The notes under the pieces were generated by a model that was not told the DNA's origin, made no database searches, and saw only the letters and a program-made list of their open reading frames with translations. The translations under genes were made by a program, and so were the position numbers. From Benincasa hispida (taxonomy: Eukaryota; Streptophyta; Magnoliopsida; Cucurbitales; Cucurbitaceae), in assembly GCF_009727055.1 (NCBI RefSeq), contig NC_052357.1:10585217-10649216 (forward strand): a stretch of DNA of 64,000 nucleotides. Direction: 5' to 3'. Each line of letters opens with the position of its first letter. Position 1 is the stretch's first letter. Shown here piece by piece: positions 1 through 11,747 of this stretch.

Positions 1-94
1 TTGTATTTGTACATTTTATTCTCTCCATGTAAACTCAACATTGTATATATTTGTATATATTGATCCACTGGAGTTTTAGTCCAACTGGGAGTAT
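1..94 (+). other. 3' end of a copia internal region with polypurine tract
   Basis: This is the tail of a + strand Ty1/copia element that enters from outside the window. The purine-rich AACTGGGAGTAT lies directly before the LTR start TGTTGGG at 95, as expected of a plus-strand priming tract. The same arrangement is seen in reverse at 46383-46405, next to the 3' LTR of another copia element. No coding sequence is recognisable. Confidence 0.6.
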
Positions 95-1477
95 TGTTGG
101 GTTTTATATCCTAAAAACTCACAGTTTGTAAAATGATAAACATTTTCTATTATCAATATACTTGTTATTGATCTCATAAATTGTATAAAAGTCTAAATTC
201 AATAAACTAAGACCTATGACTATTGTATGTGTACTTGAACTTTATGTGGAGACGTAAGAGTGGATCGGGTTTGAGTAAATAGTCAAAATGATCTATGGTA
301 CATGAATGAGGTTGGGTACCTTATTCTGGTAACACCATTGGATGCGGCCTACTCTGTAGTTGTTACAAAGAGTTATAAAGTGCTACATACGATGTGATCC
401 TAATTCGTACATGTTATGACATGAGGAGTGGGGGCGTCATATGCAATGAGTTTGCATAAGATCAGGATGAAGAAATAAGTCACTCTTACTTTATAACGTT
501 GTTTACTGTTTAAGACTGAATATTTCACCTAGATGACCTAGGTTAATCGATCTTAATCTTAAGCTAGCTAAGAACTCCTGTTTGTTCGGGATTATCCTTT
601 GATCTGCAGACGGTGAGAGTAGTCCAACAGTACTGCTCAATAAGCTTACCATTTTGGGGATAAGACCGGATGAATAGCTGGGGACATAACCTTGCAAGAT
701 GGAGTTCATGCCTACCTGATTTAGGGATAGGAGAAAGGTTGTTCTCTCAAGTATTGAATCCAGGTCTTGAACAAGGGGCCCCACCCTCTCACTAGACTGA
801 GAGAGTTTGGTTTGGTGATTGGATCACAAACTAGTTGTTCATTAGAGGATCAGTAGGCACTTGAGGAATAATACGTAATCTCGGGGGTAAACAGATATTT
901 GACCCAGCCGTTATTATGAATAATCTGTGAAGGGTCGACTTGCTGATTATGGTTAAATCATGTGGACATAATATATCTACAGTGAGGGAAGTGCAACTAT
1001 GGGCTTTAGTGGAATGACCCATTAGTTAACGAATGGAGATGAATCTGGTCTAATGAGTTTAGCCAATTAATTTCGGATCATTGGTCCCATGATCTGTAGG
1101 TTCGCGAGGTCCCCCTATTAGCTCGTAACGGACTAGCTCTAGAATAGCATGATAAGTTAATTAAAACGTTCAAATTAGAATTAAGGGAATTAGTAATTAT
1201 ATGATATATAATTATGTTTAATTTTAGAATTAAATGGAATAGGAGAATTTATATATTTAAAAATGATTTAAATATATAAAGATGGATATGTGTTAAAATT
1301 AATTTAATATTGATATTAAATTAATTAAGTTTTATTTAATAATTAATTTATGAAATTAATTAATTTTTCATTTTAAAATCAAATTTTTATTTTTAGATAA
1401 AATTAGAAAATTGGAAAACAAAACACACTTAAATAGAAAAATGAGTTTTTCCATCATCCATCTTTGAAGTAGCTCAC
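95..1477 (+). repeat. Ty1/copia 3' LTR, first part
   Basis: The LTR opens with TGTTGGGTTTTATATCC and shares a succession of motifs with the other copia LTRs in the window, including the GGATGCGGCC, GCATAAGATC and CCATTTTGGGGATAAG blocks. It is interrupted at 1477/1478 by the Athila-like element and resumes at 11781. The duplicated target CTCAC lies at 1473-1477 and 11776-11780. Together the two parts give about 1.8 kb, the usual length of this LTR family here. Short ORFs on its minus strand have no recognisable product. Confidence 0.85.
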
Positions 1478-3156
1478 TGATGCGTTATTTTATGTGGTGA
1501 AATTATGAAAGGAATTGAAGTGATGGAAATGCGTTGTGCAACAAGTTTTCTCAGCAAAATCCAAGTATAAATTCTACTGAGTTTCCTGGTAAGTCCAGGG
1601 TGGAACTCAAGGACTAGGAAAAACGGTATGCGGTGATAATTTTTAAGAAGACTTTGTGGTAACCAGTAAATCAAAGAGTTGTTTTGGGTTATTGTTTGAA
1701 GAATGAAAAGTATGCGGTGGATTTGAGAAAAGGTTGATTATGCGGTAGATACACTGAGTATGCGGAGGAGCGGGTTGAGAAGGTCTTTAGCTAGTGTTTC
1801 CCAGGAATGCAATCATGCTACACTCATGCGACAACAAATCATTTTCCAATGCAAATGCGGTGTTCCTAGTTCTAGGATGCATGCGATGAATGCGATAATG
1901 TCCATAGAGCTTATTCCTAAGTCTCTACTTCTTGCATATGCGATGATGCAAGATGCACACAAAGACAAGGTGTCCACATACAATCATAACCTATCTCTAG
2001 GATGCATGCGATGCGTTGATAGCAAACAGTGCTTATTCCTAAGCTTCTATCTCTTGATTATGCGTTCTAATCTGACTCTCCCGAGCCTAGATTCTAACCT
2101 GACTTTTCCAAGCCTAGATTATGTCCTTAGACTACCCTTCCGAGTATCTCTAATGGACGAATGATGCATACATAATACAAGATAATCACATAGAATGAAG
2201 ATCCCCAGTTATGCTACCTAAGTGTTTCTCAACCCATTCGACAGATTTAGCTACTCATGTGTAATAAACAGAGAGTGAACAGATATAAAGAAGTAAATTC
2301 CATTTCTATAGATAAGTTCAAAGTACAAGATGACAATGGAAGATAAGGATAGAGAGTCTGGTAGCAATCCCTTACTTCCCAAGGCTTTTACACTGTTACT
2401 CTATTCTGTTCAAAAGATATTCCTGCTTCCACAGGAGTTGGCCCTCTCTTTGATCTTGACGATTCCGGCACTCTTCCAAGTTCACCGGAATGATCTCTTG
2501 GCACAATCTCGCTTCTCTCACTTTCGCCTTCTAAATAAAAAAAAAAAAACTAACAACAAGGCTACTTCTAACTATGGAGAAAATTATCTAACTGTCGAAC
2601 TAAACGAACCCCTTCACTAAAGGTTGCCTTCGGTATTTATAGAGCTTCTGGGTGAAAGGTTTCTTCTCTCTTATGATTGCACTGATGGGATGGAATTAAT
2701 TCTCTGTTTGATGCGCCGAATATTTGTCACCGAAAAGTTGAGTCTACTTGCTATAGTAGTTCGTTAGCGGCTTGTCAACTTAATTCGGAATCGACCGTCA
2801 TCAGCTTTCTGTCCCATCATGATTTATTATGTTTTTTACCCAGATGCGCCCACCAAGTTGCGTCGGCTCTATGCGGAAATTCTTCTTGAGCATATATTTG
2901 CGAGCATAAATCACCGCAAAGTCTTGCGGTAACACTACGCTCGACCGTTACTTTCTTGTGATCGCATTTTCCGTCTTGCGTCAACGCATATTCTGCACAA
3001 AAATACAAAAGTTAACTGTTGTCATGCGATGAACGCATGCGACCGCAATGTTATGAACTTAATGCTTTTTGGACGCAATCTTATATATTTTATCAATGCA
3101 AACCTGTATTGTTTAATAATTTAGCACTGTAATAACGTGCATTCTACCCATTATCA
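1478..3156 (-). repeat. Athila-like 3' LTR (1679 bp)
   Basis: The LTR begins TGATGCG and ends TTATCA on the + strand. Read on the minus strand, the TATA-like TATAAATA lies at 2634-2641. It aligns end to end with 10108-11775. The lengths agree exactly once a 101-bp deletion and a 90-bp assembly duplication in the other copy are allowed for. A minus-strand ORF of 63 codons at 2817-3008 has counterparts in two other LTR copies but no recognisable domain. Confidence 0.93.
3130..3156 (-). other. Hairpin at start of Athila-like LTR, copy 1
   Basis: Read on the minus strand, arms TGATAATG and CGTTATTA pair along all eight positions if two G-U wobbles are allowed. Inside them GTA and TGC can pair around a GAA loop, with a G opposed to an A. 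The total is 27 nt, one shorter than the other copies. The same fold is seen in four further LTR copies with different base pairs. Confidence 0.6.
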
Positions 3157-3168
3157 CACCCCTTGTTT
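3157..3168 (-). other. Polypurine tract of the Athila-like element
   Basis: On the minus strand the purine-rich AAACAAGGGGTG abuts the first base of the 3' LTR. This is the position at which plus-strand DNA synthesis is primed in LTR retroelements. Confidence 0.7.
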
Positions 3169-4600
3169 GTCCTCAAGTATAAGCTAAAGATTTCCTTTAG
3201 AAAGTCGACCGCAATCTCTTTTTCTAGATTTCTCAAGGATGGCTCATTCAAATCTTATACACCAAGATTTTCTTAATTCTTATTCAAGTCTCTTCTTAAA
3301 ATATTTCTAAAATTTAGGGACCGTAAGTTTAACTTTTAAAAAGACTTTATTGGATTCCAAGACATCGCATGATTTTTTTTAGACATTATTATTTTTTTCT
3401 CATACCCATGTGGCAGCGGAGTTGTGGTCATTTTTTTTTATGCGTTGATCACGATTCCTACATTCGTTTTGGCTTGCCCTCACGTGTGTCATGCGGACAT
3501 CCAACTACGAGTAGGATCCGATTGCAACGTTATGATTTTTTTTTTATAGAGCTAAAAATAGCAAGGTCGAAAATAAATACCTCACCCCTAAATTTAAAAT
3601 GTGGCAATGTCCTCATTGCCAAAAGATTGAAATAAGTCATGCGATGTTCTTAGAAAGTTTGGTAAAGGTTAGTTTGAAAGAAAGCTAGCAAACCACTGAC
3701 TTCTAGAAATATTTCATGAGGTGACTGTCCTAAAATTAATTTGAATCTAGTGTACACGAAAAAATAAAAGCATGTGTTTCATCATTGAATCCATAATTGG
3801 CAAAGAGAAAGCCTGCAGTGACTTACTAAATTGATCAATGTTAAATGATTGTGTTAATCAAAGACAAAGAGGTGATAAAACTTTCAAAATTAAAATGCGA
3901 TGCGATAGTGCAAAATTTGGAATAAAGTCAAGGAAAGATACAACCTCTAAATTTGCATCATTGCCCGCATTGTGATAAAACTTTCAAAATTAAAATGCGA
4001 TGCGATAGTGCAAAATTTGGAATAAAGTCAAGGAAAGATACAACCTCTAAATTTGCATCATTGCCCGCATTGTGATAAAACTTTCAAAATTAAAATGCGA
4101 TGCGATAGTGCAAAATTTGGAATAAAGTCAAGGAAAGATACAACCTCTAAATTTGCATCATTGCCCGCATTGTGATAAAACTTTCAAAATTAAAATGCGA
4201 TGCGATAGTGCAAAATTTGGAATAAAGTCAAGGAAAGATACAACCTCTAAATTTGCATCATTGCCCGCATTATTTGTTGACGCATCCTGCTTTGCGGCGA
4301 TCTCCTTTCTATGGATTGCGGTGACAAAATTAAGTAGTTCGTCTTCGTGTAGCGCCTCCGCAATCGTTTACCTCGATCGTTTGCAATGAAAACATTGAGA
4401 GGGTTAAATAACTAAAAAAATAAGTTAACAAAAAAAATTTCCTTTTTTTTCAGCAGAAGTAAAATGAAGATGGATAAATGATAATTGAAACATCATAGTA
4501 GTGAGAGTTCATGAATCATAAGTAAGTAAAAGGATACTCCAGAAGACTTGCGCCCTAGATGATTTTCTATCGCATGCCAGTGCAGAGGCCACTCCATTTT
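3169..4600 (-). other. Non-coding 3' tail of the Athila-like element
   Basis: There is no recognisable reading frame between integrase and the polypurine tract, and no envelope-like ORF. The segment holds several T-rich runs and the 4 x 100-bp tandem array. A block around 3440-3520 contains the ACACGTG motif and recurs as imperfect direct repeats in the second Athila-like copy (58806-60850). Homology with that copy shows that this tail is a standard part of the family. Confidence 0.6.
3872..4271. repeat. Four identical 100-bp tandem repeats
   Basis: The unit starts GTGATAAAACTTTC and ends TTGCCCGCATT. Copies start at 3872, 3972, 4072 and 4172 and look identical by eye. The corresponding part of the second Athila-like copy (about 58250-58410) has a single unit, so the expansion is private to this insertion or was made by the assembler. 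Confidence 0.95.
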
Positions 4601-4603
4601 CCT

Positions 4604-5745
4604 TCATTCCGGATTTCTCAAGTCTACAGAGGTCTTTTCTTCATGAAAATCTCCCTCGCAATATGCCTTCACTCTTTGCCCATTAACCTTGAATGTACAG
4701 GTCCCTTCCTCAGTAATCAACACAACTGCACCATGCGGGAATATTTCATTAATTATAAAGGGCCCGGACCAACGCGAATTTAACTTGCCGGGAAAGAGTC
4801 GTATCCGTGAATTGAAGAGCAAGACCTTTTGTCCAACGTGGAGATTTTTGCCGCATAGCCGGTTGTCATGCCAACGTTTTGTTCGTTCTTTGTAAATTTT
4901 GGCATTTTCATAAACTTGCGTTCTTCACTCATCAAGCTCGACCAGTTGTAGTTTTCTTGCTTCCCCTGCTGCTTTCAAGTCGAAGTTAAGTTTCTTCACC
5001 GCCCACAGCACTTTATGCTTCAACTTTAGTGGTAAATGGCATGCTTTACCAAACATCAACGCATACGGAGATATGTCATCGGTGTTTTGTAGGCAGTCCG
5101 GTATGCCCACAACGCATCGTCCAACTTTGTTGCCCAATCTTTTCGCGAAGGCTTTACCATCTTCTCCAATATCAGCTTAACTTCTCGGTTGGACACTTCA
5201 ATCTGACCATTCGTCTGTGGATGGTATGCGGTGGCCACTTTTTGGAGGATATTATATTTCAGCAATAGATTTTTGACTGAGTAATTGACAAAGTGGGAGC
5301 CTTCGTCACTTATTATGGCACGTGGAGTACCAAAACGCGTGAAAATATTTTTCTTTAGGAATTTGGAGACTACTGTCGCATCACTTGCGGTGCATGCTAA
5401 TGCTTCTACCCACTTGGACACGTAGTGGACGGCTCATAGAATATACTTGTGACCATTCGAAGGTGGGAATGGTCCCATGAAATCAATGCCCCAGACGTCG
5501 AACAACTCCAGTTCTAGAATGATGTTCATGGGAATCGCATGTTTCCATGAAATGTTACCCATGCGTTGGCACCAGTCACACTTTATCACGTAGTTTCTGG
5601 CATCCTTCAATAGTGTTGGACAATAGTACCCACTTTGTAATACTTTCATTGTGGTGCGCTGCCCTCCAAAGTGTCTGTCATATGGTGAATGATGACATTG
5701 CGATAATATGCGTTGATAAGCAGTATCCGGTACACACAGTCGCAT
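4604..5745 (-). pseudogene. Ty3/gypsy integrase (broken)
   Basis: This is the integrase of the Athila-like element, which would insert the DNA copy into the genome. The N-terminal zinc-binding part (5745 to about 5580) has the histidines and the CDWC pair. The catalytic core follows with aspartates in GIDFMGPF and IISDEG and the glutamate in GQIEVSNRE, a DDE triad. The C-terminal part (4604-5137) contains FGKACHLP and SGPFII. A TGA stop interrupts the core at about 5434-5436. A one-base frameshift lies near 5070-5090 after AYRTAYKTP, and a further break falls between 4822 and 4925. The protein is not expressible as one chain. It follows the RNase H region in the usual Ty3/gypsy order. Confidence 0.9.
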
Positions 5746-5784
5746 AATTTGGTCTGACCCCCGCTTATACAGATTTGGCTCATC

Positions 5785-7448
5785 CTAATAATAATATTTG
5801 TATTCATGCTTGAGCCTCCTCTTTTGGTGGTCGGTATAATCTTCGGGAAATTGCTCGCAAACCAGATAATTTACTACATCTGTGTACCATGGCAATTCTT
5901 CAATTTGAAATAGCTGCTCATCTGGGAACGCTGCGCTCACCTTTGACTCATTGCGATCAACCTTAGGATTTTTCAATCTGGATAAATGGTCTGCAACTTG
6001 GTTCTCCGTCCCCTTGCGATCAATTATTTCCATATCGAATTCCTGAAGGTGGAGAACCCATCTAATCAACCTCACTTCGCGTTCTTCTTTTTCATCAGAT
6101 ATTTTATCGTCGAGTGGTCAGTGTGGATGAGTACTTTTGTTCCCAACAAATACGCTTTGAATTTCTCCAATGAAAAAATTACCGCAAGCAGCTCTTTTTC
6201 TGTTGTGGTGTAGTTAGTTTGAGCAGGATTCAAAGTCTTACTCGCATATGCGATGGGATGTAATATTGTTTTTCTCTTCTGTGCCAGCACTGGTCTCATC
6301 GCATACCCGCTCGCATCGCACATTAATTCAAAGAGAAGTGTCCAATCTGGTGCGATCAACACGGGCGTGGTCGTCAATGCGTTCTTTAAAATCCTGAATG
6401 CATTGAGGCAATTGTCATAAAAGTCAAATTTTCTATCGGCCTCCATCAATGCACTCAGCGGTCGTGCTATTTTTGAAAAGTACTTGACAAAACGTCTGTA
6501 AAATCTAGCATGCCCCAAGAAACTCCTTACAGCCTTTACACTCGTTGGAGCTGGAAGCTTCTCAATTTCTTCAATTTTTTCCTTGTTCACCTCCAACCCA
6601 TCCCTAGATACCATATACCCCAGCACAATGCCCTCTTTTACCATAAAATGGCATTTCTCCCAATTAAGTACAAGATTCATCTCCTCACATCTTTTCAATA
6701 TCTTCTCCAAGTTGGCAAGACAGACTTCGTATGTGTGTTCATATACAGAGAAGTCGTCCATGAATATTTCTACAGAGTCTTCGAGATATTCCGAAAAGAT
6801 GGTCATCATGCACCTTTGGAAAGTGCTCGGCACATTGCAGAGGCCGAACGGCATGCGGAGAAAAGTGAAAGTTCCATACAGGCAGGTGAATGTGGTCTTG
6901 TCCTGATCTTTAGGGGCAATCATAATCTGATTATAACCGGCATACCCATCCAAAAAAAAGTAAAAGTCATTTCCGGTTAGTCTATCCGACATTTGGTCAA
7001 TGAAAAATAAAGGGAAATGATCTTTCCTCGTTGCCGCATTCAGCTTGCGATAGTCCATGCAAATACGCCATCCGACGATAGTTCTTTGCGGTATCAGCTC
7101 GTTATTTGCGTTAGGGACTACCGTCATCCCTCCTTTTTTTGGCACACACTGCACGGGGCTGACCCACGTGCTGTCTGATATCAGATAGATGATGCCCGCG
7201 TCTAACTACTTGATGATCTCCTTCTTTACAACCTCTTTCATCGCAGGGTTGAGTTTGTGCTGATTTTCGATCGATCCTTTGTGGTTTTCTTCGAGATGAA
7301 CTCTATGCATACAGTATGCGGGGCTAATTTCTCAAATTTCTGCGAGCGTCTAGCCAATCGCTCGCACATATTTTCTCAGAATGCTCAGCAACGCATTCTC
7401 TTGGTCTTCATTAAGTTCAGAGGAAATGATAACCGGTAACTTTTCATT
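5785..7448 (-). pseudogene. Ty3/gypsy reverse transcriptase-RNase H (broken)
   Basis: The longest intact stretch, 360 codons at 6072-7154, covers most of RT and RNase H. RT shows VPKKGGMTVV, WRICMDYRKLN, FLDGYAGYNQI and the catalytic FMDD in place of the commoner YVDD/YMDD. RNase H shows CDASGYA, TEKELLAV and [11 protein letters not shown], so its acidic residues are present. A frameshift at about 6075 separates the last part (5785-6075, with [13 protein letters not shown], which leads into integrase). Upstream of 7154 the frame runs on to 7448 with several stops, the first straight after NHLKYTFLG (7446-7448). The product would copy the RNA into DNA. It is a pseudogene. Confidence 0.93.
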
Positions 7449-8160
7449 CTACCCCAGAAACGTATACTTTAGGTGGTTGGGCAGGGTCTTCAACTCTATT
7501 ATTGGTGGTTGTTTTAAGGACGGTTGCGTTATTTTTCCTTCTTCATTTATTGTCGACTCTTCTTCTTGGGTTGCGATCATCTCATCTTCCTTGTCTGTTT
7601 TTTCTATGATCGCATTGCATGCAACAATAGATGCGATCGCATCCTCATTTTCGTTTCCATCTTCAGGCTTCTCTTCTTCATTCAAACTTTGTTCGTCATC
7701 AGGCATCCTCATCTTCGTTTTCGTCTTCAGGCTTCTCTTCTTCATTCAAACTCTGTTCGTCATCAGATTCATTCAGGTCTTCTTCGTCAGGATACTTCAT
7801 GACACGGATAATGTCGAACTTGAGCTTCTGTTCATTCACGCTTAAGGTGATCTCTCCTTTGTGCACATCAATCTGGGCACGACCGGTTGATAAAAATGGT
7901 CGCCCCAGGATGATGGGCACATCCTTGTCGGCTTCGTAGTCCAAGATGATAAAGTCGGCTGGTAATATAAATTTGTCGATTGTGACCAACACGTCCTTCA
8001 CCTTCCCCTCCGGATGCACCAGAGATCTATTAGCTAATTGGAATTTTCGTGGCGCAAGTTGCCCCATATTCAGCTGCTTAAAAATTGACAGAGGCATCAA
8101 GTTGATGCTGGCTCCAAGATCACACAGCGCTTGCCCAATGTAAAACCTCCAATGGAGCAA
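7449..8160 (-). pseudogene. Ty3/gypsy aspartic protease plus linker (frameshifted)
   Basis: The protease has DLGASINLMP at its active site, the leucine-containing form typical of Athila relatives rather than DSGA, and the second conserved block IILGRPFL. It is followed by an acidic Glu/Asp-rich linker and then by the segment leading into RT (ending NHLKYTFLG). A 64-bp tandem duplication within the linker (7639-7766) shifts the frame by one base, so protease and RT are no longer in one frame. It would mature the Gag-Pol polyprotein. Confidence 0.88.
7639..7766. repeat. 64-bp tandem duplication that breaks the pol frame
   Basis: Units 7639-7702 and 7703-7766 both start GCATCCTCAT and end TTCGTCATCAG, with five differences by eye. 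Since 64 is not a multiple of three, the second unit moves the downstream pol sequence to another frame. The peptide DDEQSLNEEEKPED appears in both units, in different frames. Confidence 0.93.
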
Positions 8161-8444
8161 GGTATAGTAAAACTCCCAAGATCGCGCATCTTCGATGAGA
8201 TTATAGATTTCGAGCTCTACGTCAAAGCCACTGTGGCAAACTTACCATTGCCTCTCTTCTTGGCAACCATATCCATATCCTTTAGAAACTTCGCATATGC
8301 GAGCATCTTCTCAATCGCTTCAGTGAACGGAATATTAATATGCAATTATTTTAACATAGTCATGAAGCGTTGGTACTGTAACTCGTCATTCTTCTTCTTT
8401 CTGAGTCTCTGTGGGAAAGGTGACAACTGTACTCTCATGGTCCC

Positions 8445-9938
8445 CTATTCTTTTGGCTTTGAGGTGGACGCAATCTCTGGCTCTATCGCTTCTTTTTCTC
8501 TTTCTTCTTCTCGAGTCACCGCAATCTCAGGTTCCAGAACAATTGGAGCAGTCCGGCTCAGCTTCTTCTTCTCCCCTACCACAGTCTTTCCACTCCGCAA
8601 TGTCACCACTTGACACTGCTCTTTACCCATACCCCCTGGGTAGCGTGGGAGTTCCATTAAACTCGGCAGGGCCCCTTGCAGTCTGTTCTTGAGTTCGCTT
8701 GTAATCTGGCCCATCCGTAATTCCAGGTTGCGGATAGACGTCGCCTGATTTTGAAGCACAGTTTCGTTCTTTTCAATATATTGCTTCAACAAACTTTCCA
8801 AAGAGGAAGATGGCGGCGCCTGTGAACTGTTGACTTGATTGCTCGATTAACCGTTATTTCGCAGGAAATATCCGGGTGGCCCTTTTTTTTTGCGTCACTG
8901 ATTGGAAATTTTGCTGCTGATTTTTCCATGCAAATTTGGGGTGGTTTCTCCACCCAGGGTTGTACGTGTTAGAGAATGGATTATTCTTCACAAAATAAAT
9001 AGATTGTGGGTTTTGCGGGCATTCCTCCATTGTGTGTCCTTCACCACAAGTCGCACACCTTGCAACAGTCTGGTTGATTGTGTTCACTTGCCCACTATGC
9101 GGTGTTGGGTTGTTGAGTGCGATTCCCTGTATCAAGTTCATCATCGTAGTCATCTGACTCTAAAGTGATGCGATAGCACCATTTTTTGCGTTATTATCCT
9201 TTGTTCTCAATCTCTAATCGCTCTCTCTCCAGTCCTCGTGATTTTTAAAGATGCGATCAACGATATTCTTGGCCTCATCATACGTTTTGTCTAGCAGACC
9301 TTCAGAGGCTGCTGCATTGGCAGCGGTCTGCGAAGTAAGGTTTAATCCGTGATAAAAGATCTCCATTTGCAAGTAGTCTAGTAATCTGTTGTATGGACAG
9401 TCCCTTACCAGCCTCTTAAACCTCACCCAAGCATCGCTGAGCGATTCGTCCATGTCCTGTTCAAAATTAGTTATTAATTTCCTTCTCCTAGCATTCTCAG
9501 TTAGTGGGAAATATTTCTTCATAAACTTCGCTACTACTTGTTCCCAAGAAGTAATCTCCCCAGGTTCGAGAGAATACGCCCATTTTCGTGCCTGATCACA
9601 CAAAGAAAATGGAAACAGAGTTAGTCAAACTTCTTCGGTAGAGATATTCGGGAACACATAAGTGTTGCAGATTTCTATGAAGCTTCGGAGGTGGGCGTGC
9701 AGTCCTCGCAATGCTTTCCCCCGAACTGTCCAGCAATCTAGATCATCTACAGCATCACCAATTTCATTTCGAATCGAGATCCATCAAGGGTAGGCCTCAT
9801 GNNNNNNNNNNNNNNNNNNNNGTAGAGGTTGGGCAATGCATAGTCTCGAATGGGCCTATTGCTATCGTTTGCCAGTAGGTTTGGATTCGCCATGACATTG
9901 TTTTCATTTGGTGCTCCGTTTCCAGACTGCTCCGCCAT
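8445..9938 (-). pseudogene. Ty3/gypsy gag (broken)
   Basis: Gag forms the particle that packages the element RNA. Recognisable parts in order: the N-terminus at 9938 (MAEQSGNG, then PIRDYALPNLY), the capsid-like Retrotrans_gag region at 9214-9603 (SLSDAWVRFKRLVRDCPYN), a zinc knuckle of the form CX2CX3HX4C at about 9050-9090, the NPGWRNHPKFAW motif, and a C-terminal stretch at 8445-8801 (EQCQVVTLRSGKTV). The knuckle spacing is one residue shorter than the usual CX2CX4HX4C, and the second copy at 57.8 kb has the same spacing, so this is a family trait. Stops and frame changes separate the pieces. A 20-base gap (9802-9821) falls near the N-terminus. Confidence 0.9.
9802..9821. other. 20-base assembly gap
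   Basis: Twenty undetermined bases lie within the gag N-terminus of the Athila-like element. Coding similarity resumes on both sides. Confidence 0.98.
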
Positions 9939-10083
9939 ATTGTTTTTATTTGGTTGTTTTTGTTGGCGGCTGTCTCTCAGTCTTCGTCAGAACATCCTCT
10001 CAATCTCTGGGTCGTAATTTGCCAGAGAATTAGAGCTGCAAAGAAATCAGAAAAATTACCGTTAGCACACTGAATTGCCGAAG

Positions 10084-10101
10084 TCCCTGGCAATGACCCA
10101 A
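10084..10101 (-). promoter_or_regulatory. Degenerate tRNA-Asp-type primer binding site
   Basis: Read on the minus strand, TTGGGTCATTGCCAGGGA starts six bases inside the 5' LTR. It matches the complement of the plant tRNA-Asp 3' end (TGGCGCCGTTGCCGGGGA) at 13 of 18 positions. This primer is known for Athila and Tat elements. The mismatches agree with the decayed state of the element. Confidence 0.65.
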
Positions 10102-11262
10102 AAAACTTGATACGTTATTTTATGTGGTGAAATTATGAAAGGAATTGCGGTGATGGAAATGCGTTGTGCAATAAGTTTTCTCAGCAGAATCCAAGTATAA
10201 ATTCTATTGAGTTTCCTGGTAAGTCCAGGGTCGAACTCAGGGACTAGGAAAAATGGTATCCGGTGATAATTTGTAAGAAGACTTTGCGGTAACCAGTAAA
10301 TCAAAGAGTTTTTTTGGGTTTTTGTTTGTGGAATGAAAAATATGCGGCGAATTTGAGAAAAGGTTGATTATGCGGTAGATACACTGAGTATGCGGAGGAA
10401 CGGGTTGAGAAGGTCTTTAGCTAGCATTTCTCGGGAATGTAATCATGCTACACTCATGCGACAGCAAATTATTTTCCAATGCAAATGCGGTGCTCCTAGT
10501 TCTAGGACGCATGCGATGAATGCGGTAATGTCCATAGAGCTTATTCCTAAGTCTCTACTTCTTGCCTATGCGATGATGCAAGATGCACACAAAGACAAAG
10601 TGTCCACATACAATCATAACCTATCTCTAGGATGCATGCGATGCGTTGATAACAAACAGTGTTTATTCCTAAGCTCCTATCTCTTGATTATGCGTTCTAA
10701 TCTGACTTTCCCGAGCCTAGATTCTAACCTGACTTTTCCAAGCCTAGATTCTGTCCTTAGACTACCCTTCTGAGTATCTCTAATGGACGAATGATGCATA
10801 CATAATACAAGATAATTACATAAAATGAAGATCCCCAGTTATGCTAGCTAAGTGCTTCTCAACCCATTCGACAGATTTAGCTACTCATGCGTAATAAACA
10901 GAGAGTGAACAGATATAAAGAAGTAAATTCCATTTCTATAGATAAGTTCAAAGTACAAGATGACAATGGAAGATAAGGATAGAGAGCATGGTAGCAATCC
11001 CTTACTTCCCAAGGCTTTTACATTGTTACTCTATTCTATTCAAAAGATATTCCTGCTTCCGCAGGACTTGGCCATTTCTCTTATCTCGATGCTTCTAGCA
11101 CTCTTCCAAGTTCACCGGAACGATCTCTCGGCACAATCTCGCTTCTCTCGCTTCCGCCTTCTAAATAAAAAAAAGAAACTAACAACAAGGCTACTTCTAA
11201 CTATGGAGAAAATTATCTAACTGTCGAACTAGATGAACCCCTTCACTGAAGGTTACCTTCGG

Positions 11263-11270
11263 TATTTATA
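11263..11270 (-). promoter_or_regulatory. TATA box of the Athila-like LTR
   Basis: TATAAATA on the minus strand lies in the 5' LTR and is kept in all five LTR copies (2634-2641, 25824-25831, 55686-55693, 61692-61699). It is the likely core promoter, with the transcript starting a short way downstream. Confidence 0.6.
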
Positions 11271-11348
11271 GAGCTTCTGGGTGAAAGGTTTCTTCTCTCT
11301 TATGATTGCACTGATGGGATGGAATTAATTCTTTGTCTGATGCGCCGA

Positions 11349-11527
11349 ATATTTGTCACTGAAAAGTTGAGTGTACTTGCTACAATAGTTTGTTAGCGGC
11401 TTGTCAACTTAATTCGGAATCGATCGTCATCAGCTTTNATATTTGTCACTGAAAAGTTGAGTGTACTTGCTACAATAGTTTGTTAGCGGCTTGTCAACTT
11501 AATTCGGAATCGATCGTCATCAGCTTT
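11349..11527. other. Single N flanked by an 89-bp exact duplication (assembly artefact)
   Basis: Bases 11349-11437 recur at 11439-11527 on the other side of one N at 11438. The sister LTR has the sequence once. Scaffolding that failed to merge overlapping contig ends would produce this. Confidence 0.9.
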
Positions 11528-11747
11528 CTGTCCCATCGTGATTTATTATGCTTTTTACCCAGATGTGCCCACCAAGTTGTGTCGGCTCTATGCGGCAATC
11601 CTTCTTGAGCAAATATTTGCGAGCACAAATCATCGCAAAGCCTTGCAGTAACGCATGCGACCGCAATGTTATGAACTTAATGCTTTTTTAACGCAATCTT
11701 ATATATTTTATCAACGCAAACCTGCATTGTTTAATAACTTAGCACTG

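Noticed and set aside
3872..4271. CRISPR-like array
   Set aside because: The 100-bp units are contiguous with no spacers, in a plant retroelement.
6510..6980. 156-codon + strand ORF opposite RT
   Set aside because: It is a shadow frame of the conserved RT sequence on the minus strand.
7381..7845. 154-codon + strand Ser/Phe-rich ORF
   Set aside because: It is the reverse strand of the acidic Glu/Asp-rich linker and its duplication. The low-complexity composition explains the open frame.
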